DNA of 64,000 nt from Fusicatenibacter sp. (GCA_017887445.1 JAGHIA010000125.1:1-64000), one strand, 5' to 3'; counted from the first letter of the stretch, positions 1 through 9,956 are shown. Notes: generated by a model not told the origin, from the letters alone. Numbers and translations: made by a program.

Positions 1-1890
1 CAGTTTTGGCTTTCTGGCTTCCGCCTGGGCCTGATGGAAGATTTCCATAAACTCTTTTCCGGTGATGGTTTCCTTCTCGATCAGATGGGCGGCGATGCGG
101 TCCATGGTCTCGCGGTTCGCGGCCAACAGCTCCTTCGCCGTCTCATAGGCCTCTTTCAGCACACGCATGACCTCGTGGTCAATCTCGGTGGCCGTGGAAT
201 CGCCGCAGTTCAGGACAATTCTTCCGTCCAGGTACTGGTTTTCCTGGGTGGCCAGACCCATCAGTCCGAATTTCTCCGACATACCGTACTGGGTGATCAT
301 GGCGCGGACGATCTTGGTGGCTTTCTCAATATCGTTGGAAGCGCCGGTGGTCACGTTGCCGAACACGATCTCCTCCGCGGCACGTCCGCCCAGGCACTCC
401 ACGATCATTGCTTCCAGCTCACTCTTGGTATTGAGATATTTTTCCTCCTCCGGAACCTGCATCACATATCCCAGCGCGCCCATGGTACGGGGGACGATGG
501 TGATCTTCTGCACCGGCTCGGAATCCTTCTGAAGAGCGCTAATCAGCGCGTGGCCCACCTCATGGTAGGAGACAATACGGCGCTCCTCCTGGCTGAGGAT
601 GCGGTCCTTCTTCTCTTTTCCCACAAGAACCACCTCTACCGCCTCCAGAAGGTCTTTCTGTGAAACCGCCCTTCTGCCACTCTTGACGGCAAGGATCGCT
701 GCCTCGTTGATCATATTTGCCAGATCGGAACCCACAGCTCCCGAGGTGGCCAGCGCGATCCCCTCCAGGTCTACGCTTTCATCCAGCATGACATTTTTCG
801 CGTGTACCTTCAGGATCTCCACACGGCCCTTCAGGTCCGGGCGCTCCACGATGATCCGTCGGTCAAAACGGCCCGGGCGCAGCAGCGCCGGGTCCAACAC
901 CTCCGGACGGTTAGTGGCGGCAAGGATCAGAAGGCCCTTGGACGTGTCGAAACCGTCCATCTCCGCCAGCAGCTGGTTCAGTGTCTGCTCCCGCTCGTCG
1001 TTTCCGCCGTAATGGGAATCACGGGTTTTTCCGATGGCGTCGATTTCGTCAATGAAAATAATGCAGGGAGCGTTTTTCTTTGCCTCCTCGAACAGGTCCC
1101 GGACACGGGACGCGCCGACACCCACGAACATTTCCACAAACTCAGAACCGGACAGAGAGAAGAACGGCACATGGGCCTCCCCCGCCACAGCCTTAGCCAG
1201 AAGCGTTTTTCCGGTACCCGGAGGGCCAACAAGCAGGGCGCCTTTGGGCAGCTTGGCTCCGATCTGGGTGTATTTTCCCGGGTTGTGCAGGAAATCAACT
1301 ACCTCCTGCAGGGATTCCTTGGCCTCATCCTGGCCCGCCACATCCTTGAACAGGACGCCCGTCTCTTTCTGGACGTAGGTTTTGGCCTTGCTCTTTCCCA
1401 CGCCGCCCATCATTCCGCCGCCTTTGTTCATGCTGCGCATCAGCCATACCATGCCGCCCACCAGCAGTACCACCGGCAGGAAGACTGTAATCAGGCTGTA
1501 GATCAGCGTTCCGGTGGAATCCGGCGCTTTCTTTCCGTAGTCGATATCGTGTTCATCCAGCAGTTCCTTCAGAGATTCCTCGTCTCCCACCAGCACTGCC
1601 TGGTATTCCATCACCGGGATCCCCTCTGTCTTGGATTTCGGGATGATCGTCAGGACGTTGGACTGAAGAATAACCTCCTGTACCTGGCCGTCCTCTACCA
1701 TCTGCAGAAATTTGCTGTAACTGATCTCTTCCTGGGAGCTGTTTCCCAGGACATTATTCATCAGACCCAAAAACATCAGCGCAACCAGCACGCATACAAG
1801 AACCATCAGCAGGGTCTGCTTATTTCTCGGCCCTTCCCCGCTTCCAGGGGTATGCGGCTCCTGGTCCTGATTGCTTGGCTTGTTATCCAT
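1..1890 (-). CDS. ftsH: ATP-dependent zinc metalloprotease FtsH (3' end outside window)
   Basis: Membrane-anchored AAA+ protease that degrades misfolded and short-lived proteins at the inner face of the membrane. The ORF track shows only shadows here because the gene runs off the left edge; I translated the minus strand. Two membrane helices lie near residues 27-45 and 129-151. Walker A GPPGTGKT is at about 222-229, followed by the Walker B stretch [11 protein letters not shown], and the zinc site HEVGH is near residue 443. 630 codons are present, so only the variable C-terminal tail is missing. The start ATG has GGAGGAAA just upstream. A good promoter lies about 80 bases upstream. No neighbour is co-transcribed within the window. 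Confidence 0.97.
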   Translation of the reverse strand, partial: MDNKPSNQDQEPHTPGSGEGPRNKQTLLMVLVCVLVALMFLGLMNNVLGNSSQEEISYSKFLQMVEDGQVQEVILQSNVLTIIPKSKTEGIPVMEYQAVLVGDEESLKELLDEHDIDYGKKAPDSTGTLIYSLITVFLPVVLLVGGMVWLMRSMNKGGGMMGGVGKSKAKTYVQKETGVLFKDVAGQDEAKESLQEVVDFLHNPGKYTQIGAKLPKGALLVGPPGTGKTLLAKAVAGEAHVPFFSLSGSEFVEMFVGVGASRVRDLFEEAKKNAPCIIFIDEIDAIGKTRDSHYGGNDEREQTLNQLLAEMDGFDTSKGLLILAATNRPEVLDPALLRPGRFDRRIIVERPDLKGRVEILKVHAKNVMLDESVDLEGIALATSGAVGSDLANMINEAAILAVKSGRRAVSQKDLLEAVEVVLVGKEKKDRILSQEERRIVSYHEVGHALISALQKDSEPVQKITIVPRTMGALGYVMQVPEEEKYLNTKSELEAMIVECLGGRAAEEIVFGNVTTGASNDIEKATKIVRAMITQYGMSEKFGLMGLATQENQYLDGRIVLNCGDSTATEIDHEVMRVLKEAYETAKELLAANRETMDRIAAHLIEKETITGKEFMEIFHQAQAEARKPKL

Positions 1891-1968
1891 CGCTTTCCTC
1901 CTTATGCAGAAATCTATTGTCTGACATTGCTGTCTTCTCAGTGAAGTCAGAATTTCCCTGATTATTAC

Positions 1969-1997
1969 ATTATAATGGATTCATTTTCAATGCGCAA
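1969..1997 (-). promoter_or_regulatory. Probable ftsH promoter
   Basis: On the minus strand TTGCGC, 17 bases, then TATAAT. It sits about 80 bases upstream of the ftsH start and no other minus-strand gene intervenes. Confidence 0.6.
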
Positions 1998-2077
1998 GCA
2001 ACACTTTATGAAAATACTGTGAAGCGGCAATAAGCCTTTTCAGAAACAGAAGATACGACACGGTTCACAAATAATTT

Positions 2078-2174
2078 GTAACAGTTCCGCCTTGCTGAAC
2101 TATTACACGCTTCGCAATGGCCGGACGCCGCGCAAAGACTGCTTCCCTCAGTCTCTGCGCGGCGTCCGGCCGGT
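2078..2174. repeat. Module A repeat with large GC-rich hairpin
   Basis: Begins with a 29-base palindrome (GTAACAGTTC...GAACTATTAC), continues with the recurring ACGCTTCGC motif, and ends in a long near-perfect hairpin, GGCCGGACGCCGCGCA pairing with its complement around a short loop. It lies between ftsH and galE, together with module C just beyond. No target duplication is visible for this copy. The hairpin could slow transcription leaving galE but has no T-run. Confidence 0.7.
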
Positions 2175-2198
2175 TTCGTTCTTATTTACCCTTCCTAA

Positions 2199-2242
2199 AG
2201 TGTGTCTGAAAATTCATTCCTGCAATTTTCAAACAAGTTCTA
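2199..2242. repeat. Module C palindromic repeat (short copy)
   Basis: GTGTGTCTGAAAATT is followed nine bases later by AATTTTCAAACAAG, an inverted repeat. The same arms recur at about 7.3, 8.8, 12.7 and 55.3 kb. It ends five bases from the galE stop codon. Confidence 0.7.
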
Positions 2243-2246
2243 AGGT

Positions 2247-3263
2247 TTACTCCTCATATCCATTAGGATTTTTACTCTGCCAGTTCCAGGAATCCGCGCA
2301 CATCTCCTCGATGCCGTACTCGGCTTCCCAACCCAGTTCCTTTTTGGCCTTGTCACATTTTGAATAGCAGGTGGCGATGTCGCCTGCGCGGCGCGGCTTG
2401 ATCTCATATTTCAGCGGATGGCCGCATGCTTTCTCAAACGCGTGGATAACGTCCAGCACGCTGTAGCCTTTTCCGGTTCCCAGATTGTAGACGGATACGC
2501 CTTCCTTGTCCGCCAGCTTCTGGATCGCTTTTACATGGCCGCGGGCCAGGTCCACCACATGGATGTAATCGCGGACGCCGGTTCCGTCGGGGGTATCGTA
2601 GTCATTTCCGAAAACGCCGATGCACTCCAGCTTTCCGATCGCTACCTGCGCCACATACGGAAGCAGGTTGTTGGGAATTCCCTTGGGATCCTCGCCGATC
2701 ATTCCGCTCTTATGGGCGCCGATGGGGTTAAAATAACGCAGAAGGATCACGTTCCACTCCGGATCCGCGGTGTGGATGTCGGTCAGCACCTGCTCCAGCA
2801 TGCTCTTGGTCCAGCCATAGGGATTGGTCGGACTTCCCTTGGGGCACTCCTCGGTGATCGGAATCTGTGCCGGATCACCGTATACAGTGGCTGAGGAACT
2901 GAAAATGATGTTCTTTACGCCGTGGTTTCTCATCTCATCGCAGAGGATCAGGGTTCCGGCAATGTTGTTGGTGTAATATTCGATGGGTTTGCGGACAGAT
3001 TCACCTACCGCTTTCAGTCCCGCAAAGTGAATGACCGCGTCGATGCTTTCCTTGTCAAAAATTTCCTTCACGCCTTCCCGGTCCAGCATGTCGGTCTTGT
3101 AAAAGGTTACTTTCTTTCCTGTGATCTGCTCCACGCGGTCCAGCGCTTTTTCGCTGGAGTTGTAAAGATTGTCCATCACAACAACCTCATAGCCTTCGTT
3201 GAGCAGTTCCACACAGGTATGGCTTCCGATATATCCGGCGCCTCCGGTCACTAAGATTCTCAT
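2247..3263 (-). CDS. galE: UDP-glucose 4-epimerase
   Basis: Interconverts UDP-galactose and UDP-glucose, the last step of the Leloir pathway, with bound NAD. The N-terminus has the Rossmann motif [10 protein letters not shown]; the SDR Ser and Tyr-x3-Lys residues appear in FSSSATVYG and YGWTK. At 338 residues it is of normal family length. The ORF track starts five codons earlier, but GGAGG lies inside that extension eight bases before this ATG, so the shorter start is preferred. It is the last gene of the galK-galT-galE operon, 25 bases after galT. Confidence 0.97.
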   Translation of the reverse strand: MRILVTGGAGYIGSHTCVELLNEGYEVVVMDNLYNSSEKALDRVEQITGKKVTFYKTDMLDREGVKEIFDKESIDAVIHFAGLKAVGESVRKPIEYYTNNIAGTLILCDEMRNHGVKNIIFSSSATVYGDPAQIPITEECPKGSPTNPYGWTKSMLEQVLTDIHTADPEWNVILLRYFNPIGAHKSGMIGEDPKGIPNNLLPYVAQVAIGKLECIGVFGNDYDTPDGTGVRDYIHVVDLARGHVKAIQKLADKEGVSVYNLGTGKGYSVLDVIHAFEKACGHPLKYEIKPRRAGDIATCYSKCDKAKKELGWEAEYGIEEMCADSWNWQSKNPNGYEE

Positions 3264-3288
3264 GTACTTGTCCTCCATTTACTATTTT

Positions 3289-4782
3289 TTACAGCGTATT
3301 CAGGAATCTGGCGAAAGCCTCTCTGCCTTCCTCCGTACATTTATACACGCCTGCATCCTCCAGAACCTTGACGAACACCTGGCCGATCTCCTCTTTCAGG
3401 ATATCCATCGCATTGTCCCGGTTCAGCTCCGGATGACGCGGCAGAAGCTTCTCTGCCCAGTCCGCATGCTTCTCCAGCGCTTCGCAGGAGCGAACATCTT
3501 TTTTCTCCACCAGATAATCCGCCAGAAGTTCCATCTCCTCCTTCAGTCTCGCCGGCAGGATCGCCAGTCCCATGACCTCGATAAGGCCGATGTTCTCCTT
3601 CTTGATATGGTGGTACTCCGCATGGGGATGGTACACGCCCAGAGGATATTCCTCTGTGGTGATGTTGTTTCTAAGAGCCAGATCCAGCTCAAAGGTATCG
3701 TCCACCTTGCGGGCAATAGGCGTGATGGTGTTGTGGGGCTCGCCGCCGGTCTCGGCGAACACGAAAGCCGCCTCGTCCGTATAGCCGCGCCAGCACTCCA
3801 GGATATGCTCCGCCAGGTCGATCAGCCGTTTCTCATCTTTGCTGCGGATACGGATGACAGACAGCGGCCATTTTACAATTCCAGCCTCCACATCCTCATA
3901 GCCGGGGATGGCGAAGTGCTTCTCGATGGGCGCTTTGGCCATGGCGAAGGTATAATGCCCGCCCTGGTAATGGTCGTGGCTCAGGATCGAACCGCCGACG
4001 ATGGGCAGATCCGCGTTGGAGCCGATGAAGTAGTGAGGAAACAGTTTGATAAAATCAAACAGCTTCACAAAGGTGGCCCGCTCGATCTTCATGGGGATAT
4101 GTTCATAGTTGAACACGATGCAGTGCTCATTGTAATAAACGTACGGCGAATACTGGAATCCCCAGTCGGTTCCGTTGATCTTCAGCCGGATGATCCGGTG
4201 GTTCTGGCGGGCAGGATGGTTGACCCGTCCCGCATACCCTACGTTCTCCTTGCACAGCAGACACTTGGGATACCCGCTCTGCTTGGCCAGCTTCGCAGCG
4301 GCGATAGCCTTTGGATCCTTCTCCGGCTTGGACAGGTTGATGGAGATATCAATGTCTCCGTAAGGACTCGGCACACTCCAGCGCATGTCCTTTTTGATCC
4401 GGTAGCGGCGGATATAGTTGGAATCCTGGCTCAGTTTGTAGAAATAGTCGGTGGCCTCCACCGGACTTTTCTCGTAAAGCTTCCGGAATTCTGCCGTCAC
4501 CTGAGATGGTCTCGGCATCAGACAGTCCATAAGCTTTGTGTCAAACAGGTCGCGGTAAACGACGCTGTTGTTTTCCAGAAGGCCCTGCGCGGCCGCGTAG
4601 TCCAGCAGTTCCTCCAGCGTTTTCTCCAGGTCCGGATGCTCCTCTGTCTGTTCCGGCTCCTGGTAATCATCCAGCTTCAGAACCTCCAGGATCCGGTTTA
4701 CCGCATAGATCCGGTCTTCCTCTTCCAGAAGTCCCTGCTCCAGTCCATACTGTACCAGTTTGGCAATGCTTTCCTCAATCAT
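3289..4782 (-). CDS. galT: Galactose-1-phosphate uridylyltransferase, Firmicutes type 2
   Basis: Transfers UMP from UDP-glucose to galactose-1-phosphate in the Leloir pathway. At 497 residues and with the SHDHYQGGHY stretch near the middle, it belongs to the long GalT class of Bacillota rather than the roughly 350-residue E. coli type. HPARQNHRI and EHIPMK are further recognisable family segments. AAGGAGG precedes the ATG at normal spacing. It sits 15 bases after galK and 25 before galE, so the three are one transcription unit. Confidence 0.95.
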   Translation of the reverse strand: MIEESIAKLVQYGLEQGLLEEEDRIYAVNRILEVLKLDDYQEPEQTEEHPDLEKTLEELLDYAAAQGLLENNSVVYRDLFDTKLMDCLMPRPSQVTAEFRKLYEKSPVEATDYFYKLSQDSNYIRRYRIKKDMRWSVPSPYGDIDISINLSKPEKDPKAIAAAKLAKQSGYPKCLLCKENVGYAGRVNHPARQNHRIIRLKINGTDWGFQYSPYVYYNEHCIVFNYEHIPMKIERATFVKLFDFIKLFPHYFIGSNADLPIVGGSILSHDHYQGGHYTFAMAKAPIEKHFAIPGYEDVEAGIVKWPLSVIRIRSKDEKRLIDLAEHILECWRGYTDEAAFVFAETGGEPHNTITPIARKVDDTFELDLALRNNITTEEYPLGVYHPHAEYHHIKKENIGLIEVMGLAILPARLKEEMELLADYLVEKKDVRSCEALEKHADWAEKLLPRHPELNRDNAMDILKEEIGQVFVKVLEDAGVYKCTEEGREAFARFLNTL

Positions 4783-4797
4783 GTCTTACGCGCCTCC

Positions 4798-5967
4798 TTA
4801 CGCCAGAACACCCGCACCCGGTCCGATATCCACCACATAGAAATCCGCCGCGTAGCCGATTTTCTCTTTATATGCGGTTCCCACTTTCTCAATAAATCCG
4901 TCGATGGCATCGTTTTCCACAATGCTGACCGTACATCCGCCGAAGCCGGCGCCGGTCATGCGGGAGCCGATGACGCCCGGGCACTTCCAGGCTTCTTCCA
5001 CCAGCGTATCCAGCTCGATACCGGTCACCTCATAATCATCCCGCAGGGAAACGTGGGACTCGTTCATCAGCTGTCCGAATTTTTTGATGTCGTTGGCTTT
5101 CAGCGCCTTCACCGCCTCCACGGTTCTCTGATTTTCCGCCACCGCGTGACGGGCCCGTTTCACCCGCACCGGATCCTTGATGGCCGACTGGATCTGCTCA
5201 AACGCCTCCGTGGTCAGTTCCCCAAGGCTGTGGATGCTGCTCACGGTCTGAAGCTCCGCCAGGGCAGTCTCGCACTCGCTACGGCGCTCGTTGTACTTGG
5301 AATCTCCCAGTCCGCGCTTTTTGTTGCTGCTGGCGATGACGATACGGGCGTTTTCCAGCTTCACCGGCGCGTACTCAAAGGAAAGATTGCTGGTATCCAG
5401 GAAGATGGCGCAGTCCTTCTTACCCATGGCCACGGCAAACTGATCCATGATTCCGCAGTTGACGCCGTTATAATTGTTCTCCGAATACTGTCCAAACAGC
5501 GCAAGGTCTGTGTTGGTCAGCTGATCGTAGCCGAACATATCCCGCAGCATAACGCCTGTGACAACCTCCACCGACGCGGAAGAAGAAAGTCCGGAGCCGT
5601 TGGGGATGTTTCCGAACAGCACAATGTCCATACCCTGCTCCACCGGATAGCCTTTCTTGCCGAAGGTCCACATCATTCCTTTGGGATAGGCGGTCCAGTT
5701 GTTTTCTTTTCCCATCTGGAAGTCGTCCAGCGAGGACTCCACAACGCCCAGCTTCTCAAAATTCATGGAATAGAAGCGAAGCTTTCTGTCCTCACGTTTT
5801 CTCGCCGCCATATAGGTTCCAATGGTCAGCGCGCAGGGGAACACATGGCCTCCGTTGTAGTCGGTATGCTCACCGATCAGGTTCACACGTCCCGGAGCGA
5901 AATAGGTGCGGATTTCGCCCTCCCCTCCGAATTGCTGCGCAAAACATTCCAGCAGTTTCTGTTTCAT
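4798..5967 (-). CDS. galK: Galactokinase
   Basis: Phosphorylates galactose to galactose-1-phosphate with ATP; cytoplasmic GHMP-family kinase of 389 residues. The galactokinase signature GRVNLIGEHTDYNGG lies at about 29-43, the ATP loop GSGLSSSASVEV follows, and the third GHMP motif GAGFGGCTVS is near the C-terminus. The ORF track begins 24 codons earlier; I chose MKQKLLECF because AAAGGAG lies directly upstream. First gene of the gal operon, facing away from an AraC regulator. Confidence 0.97.
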   Translation of the reverse strand: MKQKLLECFAQQFGGEGEIRTYFAPGRVNLIGEHTDYNGGHVFPCALTIGTYMAARKREDRKLRFYSMNFEKLGVVESSLDDFQMGKENNWTAYPKGMMWTFGKKGYPVEQGMDIVLFGNIPNGSGLSSSASVEVVTGVMLRDMFGYDQLTNTDLALFGQYSENNYNGVNCGIMDQFAVAMGKKDCAIFLDTSNLSFEYAPVKLENARIVIASSNKKRGLGDSKYNERRSECETALAELQTVSSIHSLGELTTEAFEQIQSAIKDPVRVKRARHAVAENQRTVEAVKALKANDIKKFGQLMNESHVSLRDDYEVTGIELDTLVEEAWKCPGVIGSRMTGAGFGGCTVSIVENDAIDGFIEKVGTAYKEKIGYAADFYVVDIGPGAGVLA

Positions 5968-6050
5968 GTCTGTCTCCTTTCTGAATTCCGGCCGCAGCCT
6001 GTTTTCTCTGACTCTGACAACGGTCCGGCTGAAGATCACAGGAATAGAAT

Positions 6051-6184
6051 GTTACTATTCACAGCAGCCGCAAACACTTGCTGTTTGCGGCGTGAGAACG
6101 TGATTCAGGTGTGAGCGGCTCCCATTCGCGAAGCGAATTTTCATTGGAACCGCGAAGTTCCTGTGAACGACTGTGAACAGTAAC
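6051..6184. repeat. Repeat between galK and araC, ends GTTAC...GTAAC
   Basis: An imperfect palindromic element ending GTTACTATTCACAG and CTGTGAACAGTAAC, with internal hairpins GCCGCAAACACTTGCTGTTTGCGGC and a CGCGAAGCGAATTTTCA motif shared with module A. The outward-facing ends are reversed relative to module A. It fills most of the roughly 400-base galK-araC gap and may displace or carry regulatory sites for the gal operon. I could not identify a convincing galK promoter. Confidence 0.65.
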
Positions 6185-6301
6185 AATGGGATTTCAAACA
6201 CGCTCCAGTCCGGACGGCTGTCTTTCTTTGTACTTCCAGTATATAAAACCTTGCGCCGCACGGCAATAAGAATGTTGTCCAATATGATAACTATATTGCG
6301 C

Positions 6302-6330
6302 TTGCAGGGAAATTCGAAAGGGATTATAAT
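6302..6330 (+). promoter_or_regulatory. Promoter of the AraC-type regulator
   Basis: TTGCAG, 17 bases, TATAAT, about 40 bases upstream of the regulator start. Strong sigma-70 match with no other plus-strand gene downstream. Confidence 0.75.
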
Positions 6331-6371
6331 GACAATATACGTTTTCTGTTGCGTTTTCAGGAGGATCCCCT

Positions 6372-7262
6372 ATGCAGCTTTCCCTCAGCAATACCCGAAA
6401 AGAAATCAAACCCCACGGCTCCTATGAATTCCCGTTTCTCGCCAGCAACGAAGTGCTGTCTTCCTATGAGAGAGGTTCTTTTTCCTGGCACTGGCATCCG
6501 GAGATCGAGCTGACGCTGTTTCTGTCCGGAGATATGGAGTACCAGGTCAACGACCGGGTCTATCATATGCAGGCAGGGGACGGCCTTTTCTGCAACACCA
6601 ACGCGCTGCACACCGGCCGTATGCTGGATGGCGGGGACTGCAGCTACTTTTCCATCACCTTCCTGCCGCGGCTGATCTCCGGCTTCGAGGGCAGCCTGAT
6701 CCACACCCGTTTTCTGGAGCCGGTGCTGACCAGCGCCCGCCTTTCCTCCCTCAGCCTCTCCCCCGCCGTGGCCTGGGAGCGTGAGGCCATTGAACGGCTC
6801 CGGAACATCCGCCGGCTTTTCCTGCACCCTTCCGTGACCTACGAGCTGGACATACAGCGGGAATTGTCCGCTTTCTGGCAGACGCTGTACCAGAATGTGA
6901 CCATGGAACTGCAGCCGGCCGGGGAACATGCGGTCCGGGAGGCGGAACGGCTCCGGGCCATCCTGGACTATCTCCACTCCAACTATCAGGAAAAGATCAC
7001 TCTGGAAGATGTGGCCCGCCATGTGAACATCAGCCGCAGCGAGTGCTGCCGTTTCTTCCGGAAGCATATGAAGCTTTCCCTGTTCGACTATCTTCTCAGC
7101 TACCGGGTGGAGCAGAGCCTGCCGCTGCTGAGAGACAGAGAACTTTCCGTCACTCAGATCGCCGAACAGACGGGATTCGGCGGCTCCGCTTACTTCGCGA
7201 AGATATTCAAAAAGGAAATGGGACTTTCCCCCAGCCAGTACCGGAAGAACGAAGTTCCATAA
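6372..7262 (+). CDS. AraC-family transcriptional regulator with cupin sensor domain
   Basis: 296 residues. The N-terminal half resembles the AraC-type cupin domain (HWHPEIELTLFLSG, then a glycine-turned beta stretch QAGDGLFCNTNALH). The C-terminal 100 residues carry two helix-turn-helix units, ITLEDVARHVNISRSECCR and LSVTQIAEQTGFGGSAYFAK, ending in the family-typical GLSPSQYRK. AGGAGG sits before the ATG. It is divergent from galK and therefore a candidate galactose-responsive regulator; that link is inferred from position only. Confidence 0.9.
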   Translation: MQLSLSNTRKEIKPHGSYEFPFLASNEVLSSYERGSFSWHWHPEIELTLFLSGDMEYQVNDRVYHMQAGDGLFCNTNALHTGRMLDGGDCSYFSITFLPRLISGFEGSLIHTRFLEPVLTSARLSSLSLSPAVAWEREAIERLRNIRRLFLHPSVTYELDIQRELSAFWQTLYQNVTMELQPAGEHAVREAERLRAILDYLHSNYQEKITLEDVARHVNISRSECCRFFRKHMKLSLFDYLLSYRVEQSLPLLRDRELSVTQIAEQTGFGGSAYFAKIFKKEMGLSPSQYRKNEVP

Positions 7263-7268
7263 ATATTT

Positions 7269-7320
7269 TCATACGGTCTGTGCAGTGAATGCACCGATCT
7301 GGCTGAACTGTTGTCATAAA
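7269..7320. repeat. Partial module A repeat downstream of araC
   Basis: Contains the recurring stretch TTTTCATACGGTCTGTGCAG followed by TGCACCGATCTGGCTGAACT, an inverted pair also seen at 9.76, 13.0, 34.4 and 35.6 kb. No intact GTAAC ends. Confidence 0.55.
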
Positions 7321-7333
7321 TGCGCAACCCTGA

Positions 7334-7404
7334 AGTGTGTTTGAAAATTCATTCCACGCAAAACGGACGCACATCTTGCAGAAAGCAATTTTCAAACACA
7401 CTCT
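7334..7404. repeat. Module C palindromic repeat
   Basis: Terminal inverted repeats AGTGTGTTTGAAAATT and AATTTTCAAACACACT enclose about 40 bases containing CGCACATCTTGCAGAAAG. It lies between the convergent araC and pyrimidine phosphorylase genes and could act as a transcription barrier. Confidence 0.75.
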
Positions 7405-7425
7405 GGCCAAACTATATCGTAATCC

Positions 7426-8730
7426 TTATTGTATCACCGCTTTGATCAGCTTCTGCTTTTCCACCGGCTGCTGGCCGATGCGGCAGGCGGCGGTATATCT
7501 GGCCGCGGCCTCTTTTGCCTTTTCCGGATCGTTGGCGTAGATTGTCGCCATAGCCTCGCCTTGTTTCACAGGGTCGCCGACCTTCTTATGAAGAATCAGT
7601 CCTACCGACAGATCGAGGACACTGTCCTTTGTCACTCTGCCGCCTCCCAGGATCATGGAGCAGTTGCCCACCTCCTCACACTGAATGGCCTGAATATACC
7701 CGTCCTCCGGCGCCGGAACCGGCATATGGATGGCGGCTGCCGGCAGTGTTTCCGGATGCCATACCTGGCCGGCGTCGCCACCCTGAGCCTGGACAAATTC
7801 CGCAAGCTTGTTCAGAGCGCTGCCGTCTTCAATCACCTTCTGCAGCATTTCTCTCGCTTCCTGGGTTGTCCCGGCCTTCTTTCCTGCCACCAGCATACAG
7901 GATCCCAGGGTCAGGCAAAGTTCCGTGAAATCCTCCGGCCCTTCTCCGCGCAGGGTGGCGATGGCCTCCTGCACTTCCAGCGCGTTGCCCACCGCGTTGC
8001 CCAGCGGCTGTCCCATCTCCGACACAATGGCGATCGTATGCTTTCCCGCTCCGTTTCCAATGCGTACCATCTCCCTGGCCAGGGCCTTGGCGTCCTCCTC
8101 CGTCTTCATAAACGCTCCGCTGCCCGTCTTCACATCCAGCACAATGGCGTCCGCGCCGGCCGCCAGCTTTTTGCTCATAATGGAACTGGCGATCAGCGCC
8201 ATCTGGTCCACGGTGGCCGTCACGTCCCGGAGTGCGTAAAGCTTTTTGTCCGCAGGCGCAAGGTCCGCGGTCTGTCCCATGATCGAGATACCGATACGGT
8301 TGACCTGCTCCTCAAACTGCTCCGTGGAGATCTCCGTGGAAAATCCCCGGAAGCTTTCCAGCTTGTCGATGGTCCCTCCGGTATGGCCCAGGCCGCGGCC
8401 GCTCATTTTCGCCACCCGGATGCCGCAGGCCGCCACCATCGGCGTCAGCGCCAGGGACGTTTTGTCGCCGACTCCGCCGGTGGAATGTTTATCCACCTTA
8501 ATCCCCTGAATGCCGGAAAGATCCAGCATCTCACCGCTGCGGGCCATAGCCATGGTCAGCTCCAGCGTCTCGTCCTCACCCATGCCGCGAAAATAGACCG
8601 CCATCAGAAACGCGGACATCTGGTAGTCGGGAATTCTCCCTGCGGTATATTCGCCAATCATCCACCGAATCTCCTCCCCGCTCAGGGAACCGCCGTTTCG
8701 TTTTTTCATGATGATATCGTACATTCTCAT
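7426..8730 (-). CDS. pdp: Pyrimidine-nucleoside phosphorylase
   Basis: Phosphorolysis of uridine, deoxyuridine and thymidine to base plus (deoxy)ribose-1-phosphate, feeding nucleoside salvage. 434 residues, typical for family 3 glycosyltransferases/NP-II. The phosphate-binding loop KHSTGGVGDKTSL and the family signature MSGRGLGHTGGTIDKLE are present in the N-terminal half. The C-terminal barrel-sandwich domain is complete. Stands alone between repeats. It could be annotated deoA, but the Firmicutes enzyme usually accepts both uridine and thymidine. Confidence 0.95.
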   Translation of the reverse strand: MRMYDIIMKKRNGGSLSGEEIRWMIGEYTAGRIPDYQMSAFLMAVYFRGMGEDETLELTMAMARSGEMLDLSGIQGIKVDKHSTGGVGDKTSLALTPMVAACGIRVAKMSGRGLGHTGGTIDKLESFRGFSTEISTEQFEEQVNRIGISIMGQTADLAPADKKLYALRDVTATVDQMALIASSIMSKKLAAGADAIVLDVKTGSGAFMKTEEDAKALAREMVRIGNGAGKHTIAIVSEMGQPLGNAVGNALEVQEAIATLRGEGPEDFTELCLTLGSCMLVAGKKAGTTQEAREMLQKVIEDGSALNKLAEFVQAQGGDAGQVWHPETLPAAAIHMPVPAPEDGYIQAIQCEEVGNCSMILGGGRVTKDSVLDLSVGLILHKKVGDPVKQGEAMATIYANDPEKAKEAAARYTAACRIGQQPVEKQKLIKAVIQ

Positions 8731-8810
8731 GGTTTTCTTTTTCCCCTTCCTTTCGTCATTCTGTACTTATCTCGCAACGCAAACCTTAGATGCTTACACC
8801 TGACTCCGAA

Positions 8811-8968
8811 CGTATTTGAAAATTGCTTTCTGCAAGATGTGCGTCACAGTTTGTGGGGAATCTGTTCCGGAACCGGGAAACGCAGCGGACTGCGCAGACT
8901 GATTTCGGGACAAATTTCCCGCAAAGTGAGGCGTGCAGAGTGCAGGAATAAATTTTCAAACATTCTCT
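8811..8968. repeat. Module C repeat, long copy
   Basis: Left arm TATTTGAAAATTGCTTTCTG, right arm AATAAATTTTCAAACATTCT, with about 120 bases between them including CAAGATGTGCGTCACA, which recurs at 12.7 and 55.3 kb. The right end touches the stop codon of the YhhN-type gene. Fills the pdp upstream region; no other gene seen there. Confidence 0.7.
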
Positions 8969-9626
8969 ACTTCCACGTCACCAGCGCAATGGCCAGCACC
9001 GCGGCGTAATACAGGCCCAGCGCAAAATCGTTTTTCTTTCTGGAGAGTCCCACAAGGATATTTTTCCCCACCATCATATCTGAGGCCGCAAACGCCAGCG
9101 CCCCTGCGCCGGGCAGCAGGCCCTTCCCTCCCATGGAAACCGGCAGAAGCACCGCCATGGAAACCATCAGCATCAGAAAGTCCAGATAAAACAGCAGACC
9201 GCCCATGATCAGGTAATTTTTTTCCTTCCACAGCTTTCCGCACTCTCCCCGGAACAGCAAAAGCGCCACCAGACAGAGAACCAGAAAGACCGCCGCCGTC
9301 ATCGGGTGAAGTCCGCCCTGGCGGAAAAACCAGACGATCAGCAGCACATGCCCCAGGGCAAACACCGCCGCTCCGGCCGGAAAGCATACCTCCAGAAGAC
9401 CGTCCGCCGCCAGAAACAACACCATCGCCCAGAAAATCAGACTGGCGAAGGGCGTTTTCCCCTGTAGGATCACTCCGGCGGCCGCTGTGCAGACCGCCAT
9501 CCACGTCACCATGCACTTGGCCAGGATTTTCCATTTGCTGTCCAGGCGGTATTTTAAAAGAAAATAGACTCCGGTTCCCGCCGCCATTTCCGGCAGGGCC
9601 AGAAGCAGCCATTGCCATCGTTCCAT
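8967..9626 (-). CDS. YhhN-type integral membrane protein (lysoplasmalogenase-like)
   Basis: 219 residues, almost entirely hydrophobic, with roughly seven to eight predicted membrane helices. Overall pattern and the C-terminal segment (PGAGALAFAASDMMVG, then LYYAAVLAIAL) resemble the YhhN/TMEM86 family, some members of which hydrolyse lysoplasmalogens. The start at MERWQW has AGAGGAGA upstream; the 25-codon ORF-track extension has no ribosome site. A second minus-strand ORF in another frame (8956-9795) is a shadow. Substrate unknown. Confidence 0.75.
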   Translation of the reverse strand: MERWQWLLLALPEMAAGTGVYFLLKYRLDSKWKILAKCMVTWMAVCTAAAGVILQGKTPFASLIFWAMVLFLAADGLLEVCFPAGAAVFALGHVLLIVWFFRQGGLHPMTAAVFLVLCLVALLLFRGECGKLWKEKNYLIMGGLLFYLDFLMLMVSMAVLLPVSMGGKGLLPGAGALAFAASDMMVGKNILVGLSRKKNDFALGLYYAAVLAIALVTWK

Positions 9627-9758
9627 AGGTTCTCCTCTCTTCCATGGGATTTGCCGCGCGTATTCCGGCGCAGTAACCTTTTCTATTATTGTATTTGTCA
9701 AGCGTGATCATGTCAACGTGATTTTTGCAGTGGACTTTCGCAATTACGATGCCCGCAG

Positions 9759-9825
9759 ACATTACGTTTTCATAGGGTCTGCGCAATAAATGCACAGACC
9801 TGGCTGAATAGCACGTTTCCTACGA
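9759..9825. repeat. Partial module A repeat
   Basis: TACGTTTTCATAGGGTCTGC and TGCACAGACCTGGCTGAATA repeat the inverted pair described at 35.6 kb. Upstream of the YhhN-type gene. One end is degenerate. A short module D fragment (AAGATGTCAAGGTCA) follows at 9838. Confidence 0.5.
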
Positions 9826-9865
9826 TTATCCTATACAAGATGTCAAGGTCACATGCTGCACCTAT

Positions 9866-9906
9866 GCAAAAAGAAGCTGTCCGAAACCATAATGTTCCGA
9901 ACAGCC
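9866..9906 (-). terminator. Rho-independent terminator of the lipoprotein gene
   Basis: On the minus strand GGCTGTTCGGAA pairs with TTTCGGACAGCT around a short loop and is followed by TCTTTTTGC. It lies about 50 bases beyond the lipoprotein stop codon. Confidence 0.8.
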
Positions 9907-9956
9907 TCACATACTTCGTTTACAAAACATGACCTGCCATTTTCAGCCGCAGGTCT

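Noticed and set aside
3199-6114. 971-residue plus-strand ORF
   Set aside because: It is the antisense shadow of galT and galK, which show full family motifs and ribosome sites on the minus strand.
8956-9795. 279-residue minus-strand ORF overlapping the YhhN-type gene
   Set aside because: Gly/Arg-rich shadow in another frame; the 219-residue frame has coherent membrane helices and a ribosome site.
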